From Leeuwenhoekiella palythoae (GTDB lineage: Bacteria > Bacteroidota > Bacteroidia > Flavobacteriales > Flavobacteriaceae), in the NCBI RefSeq assembly GCF_900130045.1, contig NZ_FQXT01000005.1, positions 186,001-250,000 on the forward strand: DNA of 64,000 nt, read 5' to 3'. Shown here piece after piece: positions 33,546 through 42,265 of this stretch (its first letter is position 1; each line of letters starts with the position of its first letter). Below the pieces are notes generated by a model. The model was not told the origin of the DNA, searched no databases, and saw nothing but the letters and a program-made list of their open reading frames with translations. The position numbers and the translations under genes are program-made.

Positions 33546-35234
33546 TTAAGCCAACATCAATACCGGATTCTCGATATAGGTTTTCAATGTTTGTAAAAAC
33601 TGAGCACCTGTAGCACCATCAATAGTACGGTGATCACAAGCCATAGATAAAGTCATCGTGTTACCCACTACAATTTTACCATCTTTCACAACCGGCTTCT
33701 CAATGATGGACCCTACTGATAAGATCGCAGAGTTAGGCTGATTAATGATCGAAGTAAAGTTTGTGATACCAAACATTCCCAGGTTAGAAATGGTAAAGGT
33801 ACTTCCTTGCATTTCTTCTGGCTTCAGTTTTTTGTTACGTGCTTTACCTGCAAGCTCTTTAACCTCTGCATTGATTTGCTGTAAAGACTTCTCATTTGCA
33901 AATTCAACAACAGGTACTACAAGTCCGTCTGGTACTGCAACTGCAACACCAATGTGCACGTGTTTGTTTAAACGCATCTTATCGTCAAACCATTGAGAGT
34001 TCACTTGAGGATGCTGTTTTAAAGCGATAGCAACCGCTTTAATAATCATATCATTATACGACACTTTTGTATCCGGAAGCTGGTTAAACTGACTGCGGAA
34101 AGCAATCATATTTTCCATATCAAACTCTACATTCAAGTAGTAATGCGGTGCTGTGAATTTTGATTTACCAAGAGACTTGGCAATCGCTTTACGCATTTGA
34201 GAATTGTTTACATCCTCATAGCTTTCTTCTCCTGTAGCAACAAATTGTTGCACACCTGCTCCTGAAGCTGCCGGAGTATAGTTCTCAATATCTTTGCGCA
34301 CTACACGACCGTTTTCTCCACTTCCCGGAACTTTAGCAAGATCAATACCTTTTTCTTCAGCTAGTTTCTTAGCTAATGGTGAAGCAAAAATACGGCCATC
34401 GCTAGATGAAGTATTTTTTGCAGGTTTTGATTCTTCTTTTTTAGGAGCCTCCTTTTTAGGAGCTTCTTTCTTAGCTTCCTCTTTCTTCGGAGCCTCCTTT
34501 TTAGGCTTTTCTTCTTTCTTAGGCGCTTCTTTTTTAGCACCTCCAGATTTGAAATTACTGATCACTCCAGAAACATCAGTTCCTTCTTCACCAATGATCG
34601 CAAGAAGTGCGTCAACTTTTGCAGTTTCACCTTCTTGAATCCCGATATGAAGTAAAGTTCCTTTATAAAACGACTCAAATTCCATTGTCGCTTTATCTGT
34701 TTCTATTTCTGCGAGAATATCACCTTCGTCAACGCTGTCTCCTTCTTTTTTCAACCAAGAAGCAACAGTACCTTCTTCCATCGTGTCGCTAAGACGTGGC
34801 ATAGTTACCACCTCAACACCTTCAGGAATTTCTGAACCGGCGTCATCAGAAGTTTCTTCTTCTGATGTATCATCGCTCTCTTCTTCACTTGAGGCTTCAG
34901 CATCATCTGCACTATCATTTTCTGAAGTTTCTTCTTCATCTTCAGATTCTGAATCTGCATCAGCGCTTCCGTCGATCAAACCAGAAATATCTTCTCCTTC
35001 TTCACCAATGATCGCAAGAAGTGCATCGACATTTGCAGTTTCGCCTTCTTCAATACCAATATGCAACAGCGTTCCTTCATAAAATGATTCGAACTCCATC
35101 GTTGCTTTATCTGTTTCGATCTCAGCAAGGATATCACCTTCTTCTACTTTATCACCTTTTTTCTTTAGCCAAGATGCAACGGTTCCTTCTTCCATTGTAT
35201 CACTAAGGCGGGGCATCTTAATTACTTCTGCCAT
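33546..35234 (-). CDS. pdhC: Pyruvate dehydrogenase E2, dihydrolipoamide acetyltransferase
   Basis: A 562-residue E2 subunit. Two lipoyl domains (residues about 1-78 and 144-222), each with the lipoylated lysine in EIETDKATMEFES, an acidic Ser/Asp/Glu-rich linker between them, a Lys/Glu/Pro/Ala-rich linker after the second, a peripheral subunit-binding domain (ASPLAKKLAEEKGIDLAKVPGSG in part) and the catalytic core ending with DHRTIDGATG. It transfers acetyl groups to CoA in the pyruvate dehydrogenase complex. The two lipoyl domains are nearly identical. It follows pdhA by 4 bases; the E1 beta gene is elsewhere. Confidence 0.96.
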   Translation of the reverse strand: MAEVIKMPRLSDTMEEGTVASWLKKKGDKVEEGDILAEIETDKATMEFESFYEGTLLHIGIEEGETANVDALLAIIGEEGEDISGLIDGSADADSESEDEEETSENDSADDAEASSEEESDDTSEEETSDDAGSEIPEGVEVVTMPRLSDTMEEGTVASWLKKEGDSVDEGDILAEIETDKATMEFESFYKGTLLHIGIQEGETAKVDALLAIIGEEGTDVSGVISNFKSGGAKKEAPKKEEKPKKEAPKKEEAKKEAPKKEAPKKEESKPAKNTSSSDGRIFASPLAKKLAEEKGIDLAKVPGSGENGRVVRKDIENYTPAASGAGVQQFVATGEESYEDVNNSQMRKAIAKSLGKSKFTAPHYYLNVEFDMENMIAFRSQFNQLPDTKVSYNDMIIKAVAIALKQHPQVNSQWFDDKMRLNKHVHIGVAVAVPDGLVVPVVEFANEKSLQQINAEVKELAGKARNKKLKPEEMQGSTFTISNLGMFGITNFTSIINQPNSAILSVGSIIEKPVVKDGKIVVGNTMTLSMACDHRTIDGATGAQFLQTLKTYIENPVLMLA

Positions 35235-35238
35235 AATA

Positions 35239-36240
35239 TTATTCTGGTTTATGTGCTAAAAATGGATAATCTTCCTGCTCGTAAACGACATCATACATAA
35301 CTTCTTTTTCAGGGAAGTCACTTTCTTCAGCAAATTTCTCACACTCGGCAACACGCTTTTTAACGCGCTTGTCAATTGCCTTTAATTCTTCTTCTGTAGC
35401 GAATTCTTTCTCCAATAAGATATCTTTCACCTGAGTGATCGGATCGATCTTCTGGTATTCTGCTACCTCGTCTTTTGTTCTATATTTTTGAGCATCACTC
35501 ATAGAGTGTCCTCTGTAACGATAGGTTTTCAATTCTAAGAACGTAGGTCCATCTCCACGACGTGCTCTAGCAATTGCTTCATCAAAAGCTTCTGCCACAG
35601 CCACCGGATTCATCGCATCTACCGGTCCGCAAGGCATTTCATACCCAAGACCTAACTTCCAGATATCTTCGTGGTTTGCCGTACGCTTCACTGAAGTTCC
35701 CATGGCATACCCATTATTTTCAACACAAAATACCACCGGAAGTTTCCAGTTCATCGCCATGTTAAACGTCTCGTGTAGCGAACCTTGACGTGCAGCACCG
35801 TCTCCAAAAAAGGTTAAGGTTACTGCATCACGCTTAAAATATTTATCACCAAAGGCAAGACCGGCACCTAGAGGAATCTGCCCTCCTACAATACCGTGAC
35901 CTCCGTAAAAACGATGCTCTTTAGAAAAGATGTGCATAGAACCACCTAATCCCATAGAAGTACCTGTCTTCTTTCCGTAGAGTTCAGCCATTACGCGTTT
36001 AGGATCTTCTCCCATACCTATTGGCTGCACGTGGTTACGGTAAGCCGTAATCATCTTATCTTTTGTAAGATCCATTGCGTGAAGGGCTCCTGCAAGAATA
36101 GCCTCTTGACCATTATACAAATGCAAAAATCCTCTAACCTTTTGCTGAATATAAACTTGAGCCAGTTTATCTTCAAACTTGCGCCAGAAGGACATCTCTT
36201 CATACCAATTCAGGTATACCTCTTTTGTGATTTCTTTCAT
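35239..36240 (-). CDS. pdhA: Pyruvate dehydrogenase E1 component, alpha subunit
   Basis: A 333-residue TPP enzyme subunit. The thiamine diphosphate motif runs GDGAARQG...VENNGYAMGT; the phosphorylation-loop region TYRYRGHSMSDAQKYRT is conserved with the mitochondrial type. It decarboxylates pyruvate together with E1 beta. Only E2 follows here, so E1 beta and E3 are encoded elsewhere, as in many Bacteroidota. A 230-base gene-free leader lies upstream. Confidence 0.95.
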   Translation of the reverse strand: MKEITKEVYLNWYEEMSFWRKFEDKLAQVYIQQKVRGFLHLYNGQEAILAGALHAMDLTKDKMITAYRNHVQPIGMGEDPKRVMAELYGKKTGTSMGLGGSMHIFSKEHRFYGGHGIVGGQIPLGAGLAFGDKYFKRDAVTLTFFGDGAARQGSLHETFNMAMNWKLPVVFCVENNGYAMGTSVKRTANHEDIWKLGLGYEMPCGPVDAMNPVAVAEAFDEAIARARRGDGPTFLELKTYRYRGHSMSDAQKYRTKDEVAEYQKIDPITQVKDILLEKEFATEEELKAIDKRVKKRVAECEKFAEESDFPEKEVMYDVVYEQEDYPFLAHKPE

Positions 36241-36377
36241 TAAATTATAGATTTATCTATACACTTTACTCACAGTGTGAGTTTTAAAACGAATTGAAAG
36301 CTTTGTTCAAATCGTTATTTTATTAAACATACCGAGATTTTTACCGGCATAATTTTACCGCCCAAAAAGACGGAGAA

Positions 36378-36385
36378 CAAAAATA
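36378..36385 (-). promoter_or_regulatory. Possible -7 promoter box of pdhA
   Basis: Minus-strand TATTTTTG fits TAnnTTTG, 138 bases before the pdhA start. It is the only exact match I see in the 230-base gap, which otherwise shows nothing. Confidence 0.35.
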
Positions 36386-36471
36386 GTATATTCGGAACGA
36401 AGCGTGAAAATCTTTGTAGAAAAAATTGAATCGATTACACGTAGGTTTTGTGCAACTATCAAAGCCAGGAC

Positions 36472-36954
36472 TTACAGGTATTCTTGGGTAAAAAGAAAGG
36501 GTAATAAATTGCTCAAAGAATCACTTTTAAAAATCTTACCGCTAGCTCCCATAAAATAGATCACCACAGGTTGCTTCTGCTTGACTTCGTATTCTGCAAT
36601 AGCTTGACGGCACGCACCGCAAGGTGGTATAGGCGTAGTTGTAGGCTTATGTTTTGCGGTAGCTGAAATTGCCATCACCTCTAGTGTTTCATCAGGGAAG
36701 TTAGCTCCTGCATAATAGATCGCTGTTCGCTCTGCACAAAGACCTGAAGGATAAGCTGCATTTTCTTGATTACTCCCTTTGATCACCTTCCCGTTTGAGA
36801 GTAATAAAGCTGTTCCTACATGAAATTCTGAATATGGTGCGTAGGCCGAATCGCGTGCTTCAAAAGCCGCTTCCATCAATCGCTGAATCTCCTGAGGCAA
36901 TTCTGAAAAATCTTCAAAAACCTCGAGTTCAGATTCGATTTTTATTTTTTTCAT
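36472..36954 (-). CDS. cdd: Cytidine deaminase
   Basis: A 160-residue enzyme of pyrimidine salvage. YSEFHVGTALL and the zinc site CAERTAI followed by PCGACRQAIAE are diagnostic; the first zinc ligand is cysteine, as in the small homotetrameric form. It deaminates cytidine and deoxycytidine. Nine bases after porV, so cotranscribed with the secretion genes; this arrangement recurs in flavobacteria, with no known functional reason. Confidence 0.95.
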   Translation of the reverse strand: MKKIKIESELEVFEDFSELPQEIQRLMEAAFEARDSAYAPYSEFHVGTALLLSNGKVIKGSNQENAAYPSGLCAERTAIYYAGANFPDETLEVMAISATAKHKPTTTPIPPCGACRQAIAEYEVKQKQPVVIYFMGASGKIFKSDSLSNLLPFLFTQEYL

Positions 36955-36962
36955 ACTGAAAT

Positions 36963-38135
36963 TTAGTATTCTATGTATTCATTACCAAAATTAAAGGTAA
37001 TGCCAAAACGCAGTGTGTTTTCTAAAGGATTCCGTACTTGAGTGGTAGAGAATAAATAAGAAACATCGATGTCTATCGCCGAATATCTAAAGCCAAGTCC
37101 AAGCGTGGCAAACTTACGCGCTCCTTTTAAATCGCTTTCATTAAAATAACCTGCACGCAAAGCGAACGCATTATCGTATTTATATTCTGCACCCAAAGAC
37201 CAGGTAACCTCTTTTATTTCTTCACTTATTCCATTAGGTGCATCGCCAAAAGACTGAAACATTCCTTCAAAAAAGCCTATAGCTTGATATTCTTCGGTGT
37301 CAGAACCATCAATCACGCCGTCCCCGTTAAAATCCTGCGGAGAAGGCACCAGTAGCTTATTAAATTCAAGTCCAACACCAATTACATTGTATGCATCAAG
37401 AATAAAGTCAAAACCTCCACCCAATCTCATATTGGCGGGAATAAAGTTTTCTTGACCGGCTTCGTCATATTTGATCTTAGGTCCAATATTTGAAATATTG
37501 AATCCCGCACGCCAGCGCCCGTTAAAGTCGTCGTAACTTATTTCTTCAGATTGATAAAATCCCGCAATATCAACACCAATAGAACTCGCCGCACTGGCAT
37601 CTTCATCGTTGATCTGTAGTTTTAAATTACTGCGCAAATAACGCCCTGCAACTGCCATTGAAAAACGATCTCCCAAACGCAATGCATAAGACACATCAAG
37701 CGTAAATTCGTTCGGACTAAGAATAAGCGGATTTTCTAATTCGGCTTGAGAAGGATTGCTGCTTTGAATAGACTCAATATCCCCGAGGCTAAAATAGCGC
37801 AAGCTACCTGCAAAAGCGCTTCGGTCGTTAATACGATTAAAATAAGTGATCTGACCCAGAAAGATATCATCAACAATCTGACTCAAATATGGCGTGTAAT
37901 TAAACCCAACACCTTGCTGTTTTTCAATAAAAGCATACTTGGCAGGATTCCATTGTTGGGCATACGCATCAGGGCGTGTTGCCACCCCTTGATCTCCCAT
38001 TCCTGCGGCGCGCGCGTCTGCGGCTATCGCCAGAAAAGGAACTCCGGTAGTGATGGGGCGCCCTTCAACCTCTTGTGCATTTAAATTTTGAAGAACGGTA
38101 AAACAAAAGCCTAAAACAAGTAATGATCTATTCAT
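36963..38135 (-). CDS. porV: PorV, type IX secretion outer-membrane protein
   Basis: A 390-residue FadL-like barrel with signal peptide (CFTVLQNLNAQE). The opening GVPFLAIAADARAAGMGDQGVATRPDAYAQQWNPAKYAF (in part DARAAGMGDQGVAT and WNPAKYAF) is the PorV signature; the C-terminus ends in barrel strands with an aromatic tail. PorV ferries cargo from the translocon to the PorU sortase. It is encoded directly after porU and has its own -7 box inside the gap. Confidence 0.95.
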   Translation of the reverse strand: MNRSLLVLGFCFTVLQNLNAQEVEGRPITTGVPFLAIAADARAAGMGDQGVATRPDAYAQQWNPAKYAFIEKQQGVGFNYTPYLSQIVDDIFLGQITYFNRINDRSAFAGSLRYFSLGDIESIQSSNPSQAELENPLILSPNEFTLDVSYALRLGDRFSMAVAGRYLRSNLKLQINDEDASAASSIGVDIAGFYQSEEISYDDFNGRWRAGFNISNIGPKIKYDEAGQENFIPANMRLGGGFDFILDAYNVIGVGLEFNKLLVPSPQDFNGDGVIDGSDTEEYQAIGFFEGMFQSFGDAPNGISEEIKEVTWSLGAEYKYDNAFALRAGYFNESDLKGARKFATLGLGFRYSAIDIDVSYLFSTTQVRNPLENTLRFGITFNFGNEYIEY

Positions 38136-38154
38136 TAAAAAAAGGGTCTTTTGA

Positions 38155-38162
38155 CAAATATA
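38155..38162 (-). promoter_or_regulatory. -7 promoter box of porV
   Basis: Minus-strand TATATTTG, exact TAnnTTTG match, 20 bases before the porV start and 11 bases past the porU stop. It would allow porV-cdd to be made without porU. Confidence 0.45.
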
Positions 38163-38172
38163 TAGATAAACC

Positions 38173-41100
38173 TTAGAGGATGACTAATTTCTCAAACTTT
38201 TCAACCTTCTTGTTCGTTAACGTAGATTTCACCGTAATCTTATATACATAAACGCCTTTCCCTATTTTTTGACCAAAATCATCCAGTCCGTCCCAAGTGA
38301 TCTCTCTTGATAAAAAGCCTGTTGTGGTCACCACCTGATTGATCGTTTTAACCACTTTCCCTGAAACAGTAAAGATCTGCACCTGCACTTCTAGCGGCTC
38401 GTAAGGTCTGTTATGATTAAACCAAAACTCAGTATAATTCACAAACGGATTAGGATAATTAAGCACACGCTCCAGCTTAAGCTCTTCATCTCCGGCGACC
38501 ACAAATTGCAGATCAGCCGTAGATGAATTATTATACGTATCCCAAGCAATGACCGTAACTGTATGTAATCCCGGCTCAAGATCGCGCAGAGTACGCAGTG
38601 CTTGCCCGATATTAAAATTATCTACATCGCTCTCATAAAAATCATTGAGAATTATAGGGTTCTCTTCATCGCCGTCAAGAATCGCGATCAGATCGTGACC
38701 AATTCCACCAGCGGTATTGATTCCGCTTAGATCCTCTACTTTCACCAGCAATGTAGGCGAAGTGTTTGTTATTCCACCGCTCACAAAATTCTCATCATTC
38801 ATATAAAGATTGATGATTGGCCCTTCGTTATCCTCTGCGGCATTCTCGTTTAAACCGCCCACTAAAATCTGCTCATTAGCTCCCGCTTGATCTTCTAAAA
38901 CTCCGTCTCTTACACTGTAAAAATTCACACGCCCATTACCCAAAGGAATCGCTGCATCTCTAGGAACCACAAACTCAAAATCAAACAAACCATCATTAAC
39001 ACTCGCCTGACCGCGATATAAAATAGCACCCAAAGTTTTAAAATCAAGAATCAACAAGTTACCATTAGCATCGGTGACACCATCATTACCTAGCGTCTGC
39101 TGATTGATATATTTATCATAAACGGTTGCCGAAAGTTTCCCGTTATAATCAGTGAGTAATTGCCCATTTTCGTCAACGACCTCTCCACTCATTTTCATTC
39201 GGCTTAAAGCCTTGAGCGTATCTACTTGCTGCGTAATGGGCGTGTCATTGATCGCCGTCAGGCGAATATCCGGTTTAGCAAACGCCAGTTTCATCGCGGG
39301 ATCACCAATAAAGAAAATAACGCGGCGGTTGTCATCATTGATTTGATTTTTAGTTTCCCGAAGATTTTCAGCAACACTTTTGATAGTATTGGTTCCGAAG
39401 GAAAAAAGATTAGACGCTAGGGCTTCATTAAACAAAACTCCCAAGCGCACCGAAATCTCCCGCGTGGTCGCCACCAGACCGACCGCCCCGCCTTGATCAT
39501 TCCAGAACAGTTCTTCTCCTGCAGCCACCCGATTAGGATTATCAAAACGAGTAAACTCACAAGTCACCGTCACAATCAACGGAAGCCGTTCACCGTTAGC
39601 CAGATTTTGCGCATTTTCACGCGTAAATATAAATTCTGAAGCCAGTGTGTTTTCACCCCCGTGTCCCAAATAGGTCATCACCAAAGCACCTGATTCTAAA
39701 GCATCAATAATAGCTTCATTGACTTCAGGATAGCGATCTCCGCCTGCAGAGGATTGCTGCTGGTAACTATCTGCGTGAATCTTCTTGACATTAATAAATG
39801 GCTTTTCTTGTTGAATCTGATCACCCAGAGCATCAATAGTAGATTCTAATTCTTCAAACTCCCAAGGCTGATCTACATCATCAGAAACCAGCACAAAATT
39901 GTTTCGCCAGCGACCAAAAGAGGCCCTTTCGTCATAGCTTATAATTTTATCAACCGCTGTCTTAGCGAGCATCGGTGTATCGGCAAGAATTCGCCCAACT
40001 GCTATATCCAGACGATCTGAACCACCACTCCCGGCCGGACTGTTGTTTTCGATCACACCTTCTGTTGCATCCATCGCCCCGAAATAATCATCACTCATAT
40101 AGGATTGCGATTGCGAAAAACTATAATAGGTGTTAAAAGTAGGCACCATATTATTATTGCGATCTACCCGATCTTTGTAGTCAAAAGAAGTATCCCCAAA
40201 CAAACAGAGGTACTTCAACCTGTTTTCAGCCGATGACGCATTGGCATAAACATAACGCACCAAATTGCGAATCGCACCAATATCTTGCTTCCCGGAGCTG
40301 AACTCGTTGTAAATTTCATCTAACGCGACAACTTTTACACGCAAGCCGCGGTACAGCCTGTTGTGATTTGCCAGTCGTTCGGCCTGAGAACGCAGCAGAT
40401 CATTAGTAATTATCAGGTAATCAACATCCTCAAAACTCCCCGAAGATTGAAAAATAGTTCCTTTTAAATCTTGATTGGCTACGGAAGTATTCTCGGGGTC
40501 AATTAGCGGTTCAAAATAATCATCAGGATGAATGGCTACATATTTTTTAGCAGCATTCAAATACGTCTGAAACGTCAAAGTCGCCAAAGCTTCACTATTA
40601 TCCACTACGCGCACTGTGGATTGATCGGTAATTTCCCAAACTTCAGCAAACCCTGAAGCATTTTGCAATTGATATCGCCCTATTTCATTTGAAACTTCAG
40701 GAGCAATCCCATTAAATTTTAGTTGACCTCCGGTTCCTGATAAATTACGCGTAGCTCCAACTCCTATAAAATCCAGATAACCTTCGCTTGAAGGGTTTCC
40801 GCTATTGTTATATTCTAACTGAACACTAATATTATCTCCCGCAGTAGTAACCGTAGGGTTCGCAGCCGGATAGGCATAACTATCATAAAAAGCCTCCCGA
40901 GCTAGAACAGATTCGTTGATTGGCAAAATATTCAAGCTCGCCACAGGCTGATTGTTTACACGCACCGCAAAATAGGTTGACGATTCTGAAATTGCGGCTG
41001 TGTACACCCGTAAATCCACAGCCGCATCGGCCACCCGATTAGGAAAATTAAATTCGAAACCCTGCAAGTTTTCGACATCAAACCGCGTTGCAAACCATCG

Positions 41101-42072
41101 CCTGCCCAGATTTAAAAGATTATACTCATCGCGCTCGTAAAATTGGTAATCCCTAAATGTGGTGATGGTTCTCGTTGCTGTGGTTGTCGGCTCTACTAAG
41201 GACTGTACGCGGAGTCCGGAAGTTCCATCGGCAGTAATAAAATAATAAGAGCGATCATCGTATGCATTGACATGAGTTAAACTTTCTGCATTAAACTGCC
41301 GCGTCCCTTCCCCATAAAATAATATATAATCTTCCCGATCAAAGCTTCCATCCTCACCACCCACTACTTTAATCGCAAGTTCTTGCGGATCAAAAACTGT
41401 ATTGTCTTCATTTTTCAGCGGAAGCATAGCACCACCATCCCCATAAATTTTTAAAGTCTGCGGATTGATCGTACGAGGGTTGAACCCCAAACGCTGTAAA
41501 AAATCATAATCCAACTTAAAAACTCCGGTAGTATCTACATAAAACTTATAAAAAGTCCCCGATCGTAAAATAGAGTTACTGCGTTGCGGATTTTTATGCT
41601 GTGTTGAAATAGTACTGCGGATGCGATCATAAGCGATAGTGAACCGCTTCACCCGTTTTACGACTCCATTTTGCTGAATGATGGGCGCAAAACTATACTC
41701 AAAGTATCGGGTTCCACGAGCTCCCGAGAACTCAACTTGTAAGTTGTGCGATTCTGGTACTTGCTCTAAACGCAGCTGCTTTAGTGCTGACGGAGAAAGT
41801 GTCTCATAAACAACACGCTCTAACCTCACCGATTTTAGATCAAAAGTTTCATTGGTTTTCCATTTGTCTGCATAACGCACACCAGACCGTACAGCATACA
41901 CAAAATGTTCTGGCGCAAAACCGGGTACTTGATGCGGTTTTGCACTAAAAGAAACATTCACTGCATCTTGCCAAGAAATCTCATGAGTTTTTTCTTGCCC
42001 AAAAAACACCTCAGTATTCAGCACACTTAAAAGGACAAAAAACAGGAAAAATTTTAAGTAGTTATTCTGCAT
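38173..42072 (-). CDS. porU: PorU, type IX secretion sortase
   Basis: A 1299-residue gingipain-family (C25) cysteine peptidase. Signal peptide residues 7-25. The peptidase part shows DYLIITNDLL, FGDTSFDYKDR, the catalytic histidine in MTYLGHGGENTLASE and cysteine in IVTVTCEFTRFDNP. The C-terminal 85 residues (LNYPNPF..., ending in KVEKFEKLVIL) resemble a T9SS C-terminal domain retained on the sortase. PorU cuts the sorting domain from T9SS cargo and joins cargo to A-LPS. Neighbours porV, gldJ confirm the identity. Confidence 0.95.
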   Translation of the reverse strand: MQNNYLKFFLFFVLLSVLNTEVFFGQEKTHEISWQDAVNVSFSAKPHQVPGFAPEHFVYAVRSGVRYADKWKTNETFDLKSVRLERVVYETLSPSALKQLRLEQVPESHNLQVEFSGARGTRYFEYSFAPIIQQNGVVKRVKRFTIAYDRIRSTISTQHKNPQRSNSILRSGTFYKFYVDTTGVFKLDYDFLQRLGFNPRTINPQTLKIYGDGGAMLPLKNEDNTVFDPQELAIKVVGGEDGSFDREDYILFYGEGTRQFNAESLTHVNAYDDRSYYFITADGTSGLRVQSLVEPTTTATRTITTFRDYQFYERDEYNLLNLGRRWFATRFDVENLQGFEFNFPNRVADAAVDLRVYTAAISESSTYFAVRVNNQPVASLNILPINESVLAREAFYDSYAYPAANPTVTTAGDNISVQLEYNNSGNPSSEGYLDFIGVGATRNLSGTGGQLKFNGIAPEVSNEIGRYQLQNASGFAEVWEITDQSTVRVVDNSEALATLTFQTYLNAAKKYVAIHPDDYFEPLIDPENTSVANQDLKGTIFQSSGSFEDVDYLIITNDLLRSQAERLANHNRLYRGLRVKVVALDEIYNEFSSGKQDIGAIRNLVRYVYANASSAENRLKYLCLFGDTSFDYKDRVDRNNNMVPTFNTYYSFSQSQSYMSDDYFGAMDATEGVIENNSPAGSGGSDRLDIAVGRILADTPMLAKTAVDKIISYDERASFGRWRNNFVLVSDDVDQPWEFEELESTIDALGDQIQQEKPFINVKKIHADSYQQQSSAGGDRYPEVNEAIIDALESGALVMTYLGHGGENTLASEFIFTRENAQNLANGERLPLIVTVTCEFTRFDNPNRVAAGEELFWNDQGGAVGLVATTREISVRLGVLFNEALASNLFSFGTNTIKSVAENLRETKNQINDDNRRVIFFIGDPAMKLAFAKPDIRLTAINDTPITQQVDTLKALSRMKMSGEVVDENGQLLTDYNGKLSATVYDKYINQQTLGNDGVTDANGNLLILDFKTLGAILYRGQASVNDGLFDFEFVVPRDAAIPLGNGRVNFYSVRDGVLEDQAGANEQILVGGLNENAAEDNEGPIINLYMNDENFVSGGITNTSPTLLVKVEDLSGINTAGGIGHDLIAILDGDEENPIILNDFYESDVDNFNIGQALRTLRDLEPGLHTVTVIAWDTYNNSSTADLQFVVAGDEELKLERVLNYPNPFVNYTEFWFNHNRPYEPLEVQVQIFTVSGKVVKTINQVVTTTGFLSREITWDGLDDFGQKIGKGVYVYKITVKSTLTNKKVEKFEKLVIL

Positions 42073-42265
42073 GCAATCGCGTTCTTAAAACTAACATAAA
42101 CCTTTTAAATCAGACTACTATACTAAACGCTTGTGATTTTCGTTAATAGCCTTGTAAACCCCAATGAATCATAAAGATTAAGCATTTGCAAAAATGAATT
42201 ATTTATTGCAATTTGGGCACTTTATAGTATATTGCAGTCCCAAATCTTCTTAAGAATTTACACAT
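42073..42265. other. Divergent intergenic region between porU and gldJ
   Basis: 193 AT-rich bases that must hold both promoters. I see no exact TAnnTTTG box on either strand; TATATTG at 42228-42234 is the nearest candidate for gldJ. Confidence 0.4.

Noticed and set aside
34430-34560. Repeated motif suggesting a CRISPR-like or VNTR array
   Set aside because: It codes the Lys/Glu/Pro/Ala linker of PdhC in frame; there are no spacers. No CRISPR array was seen elsewhere either.
34783-35082. Ser-rich plus-strand ORF opposite pdhC
   Set aside because: It is the complement of the Glu/Asp-rich linker of PdhC; the composition alone explains the open frame.
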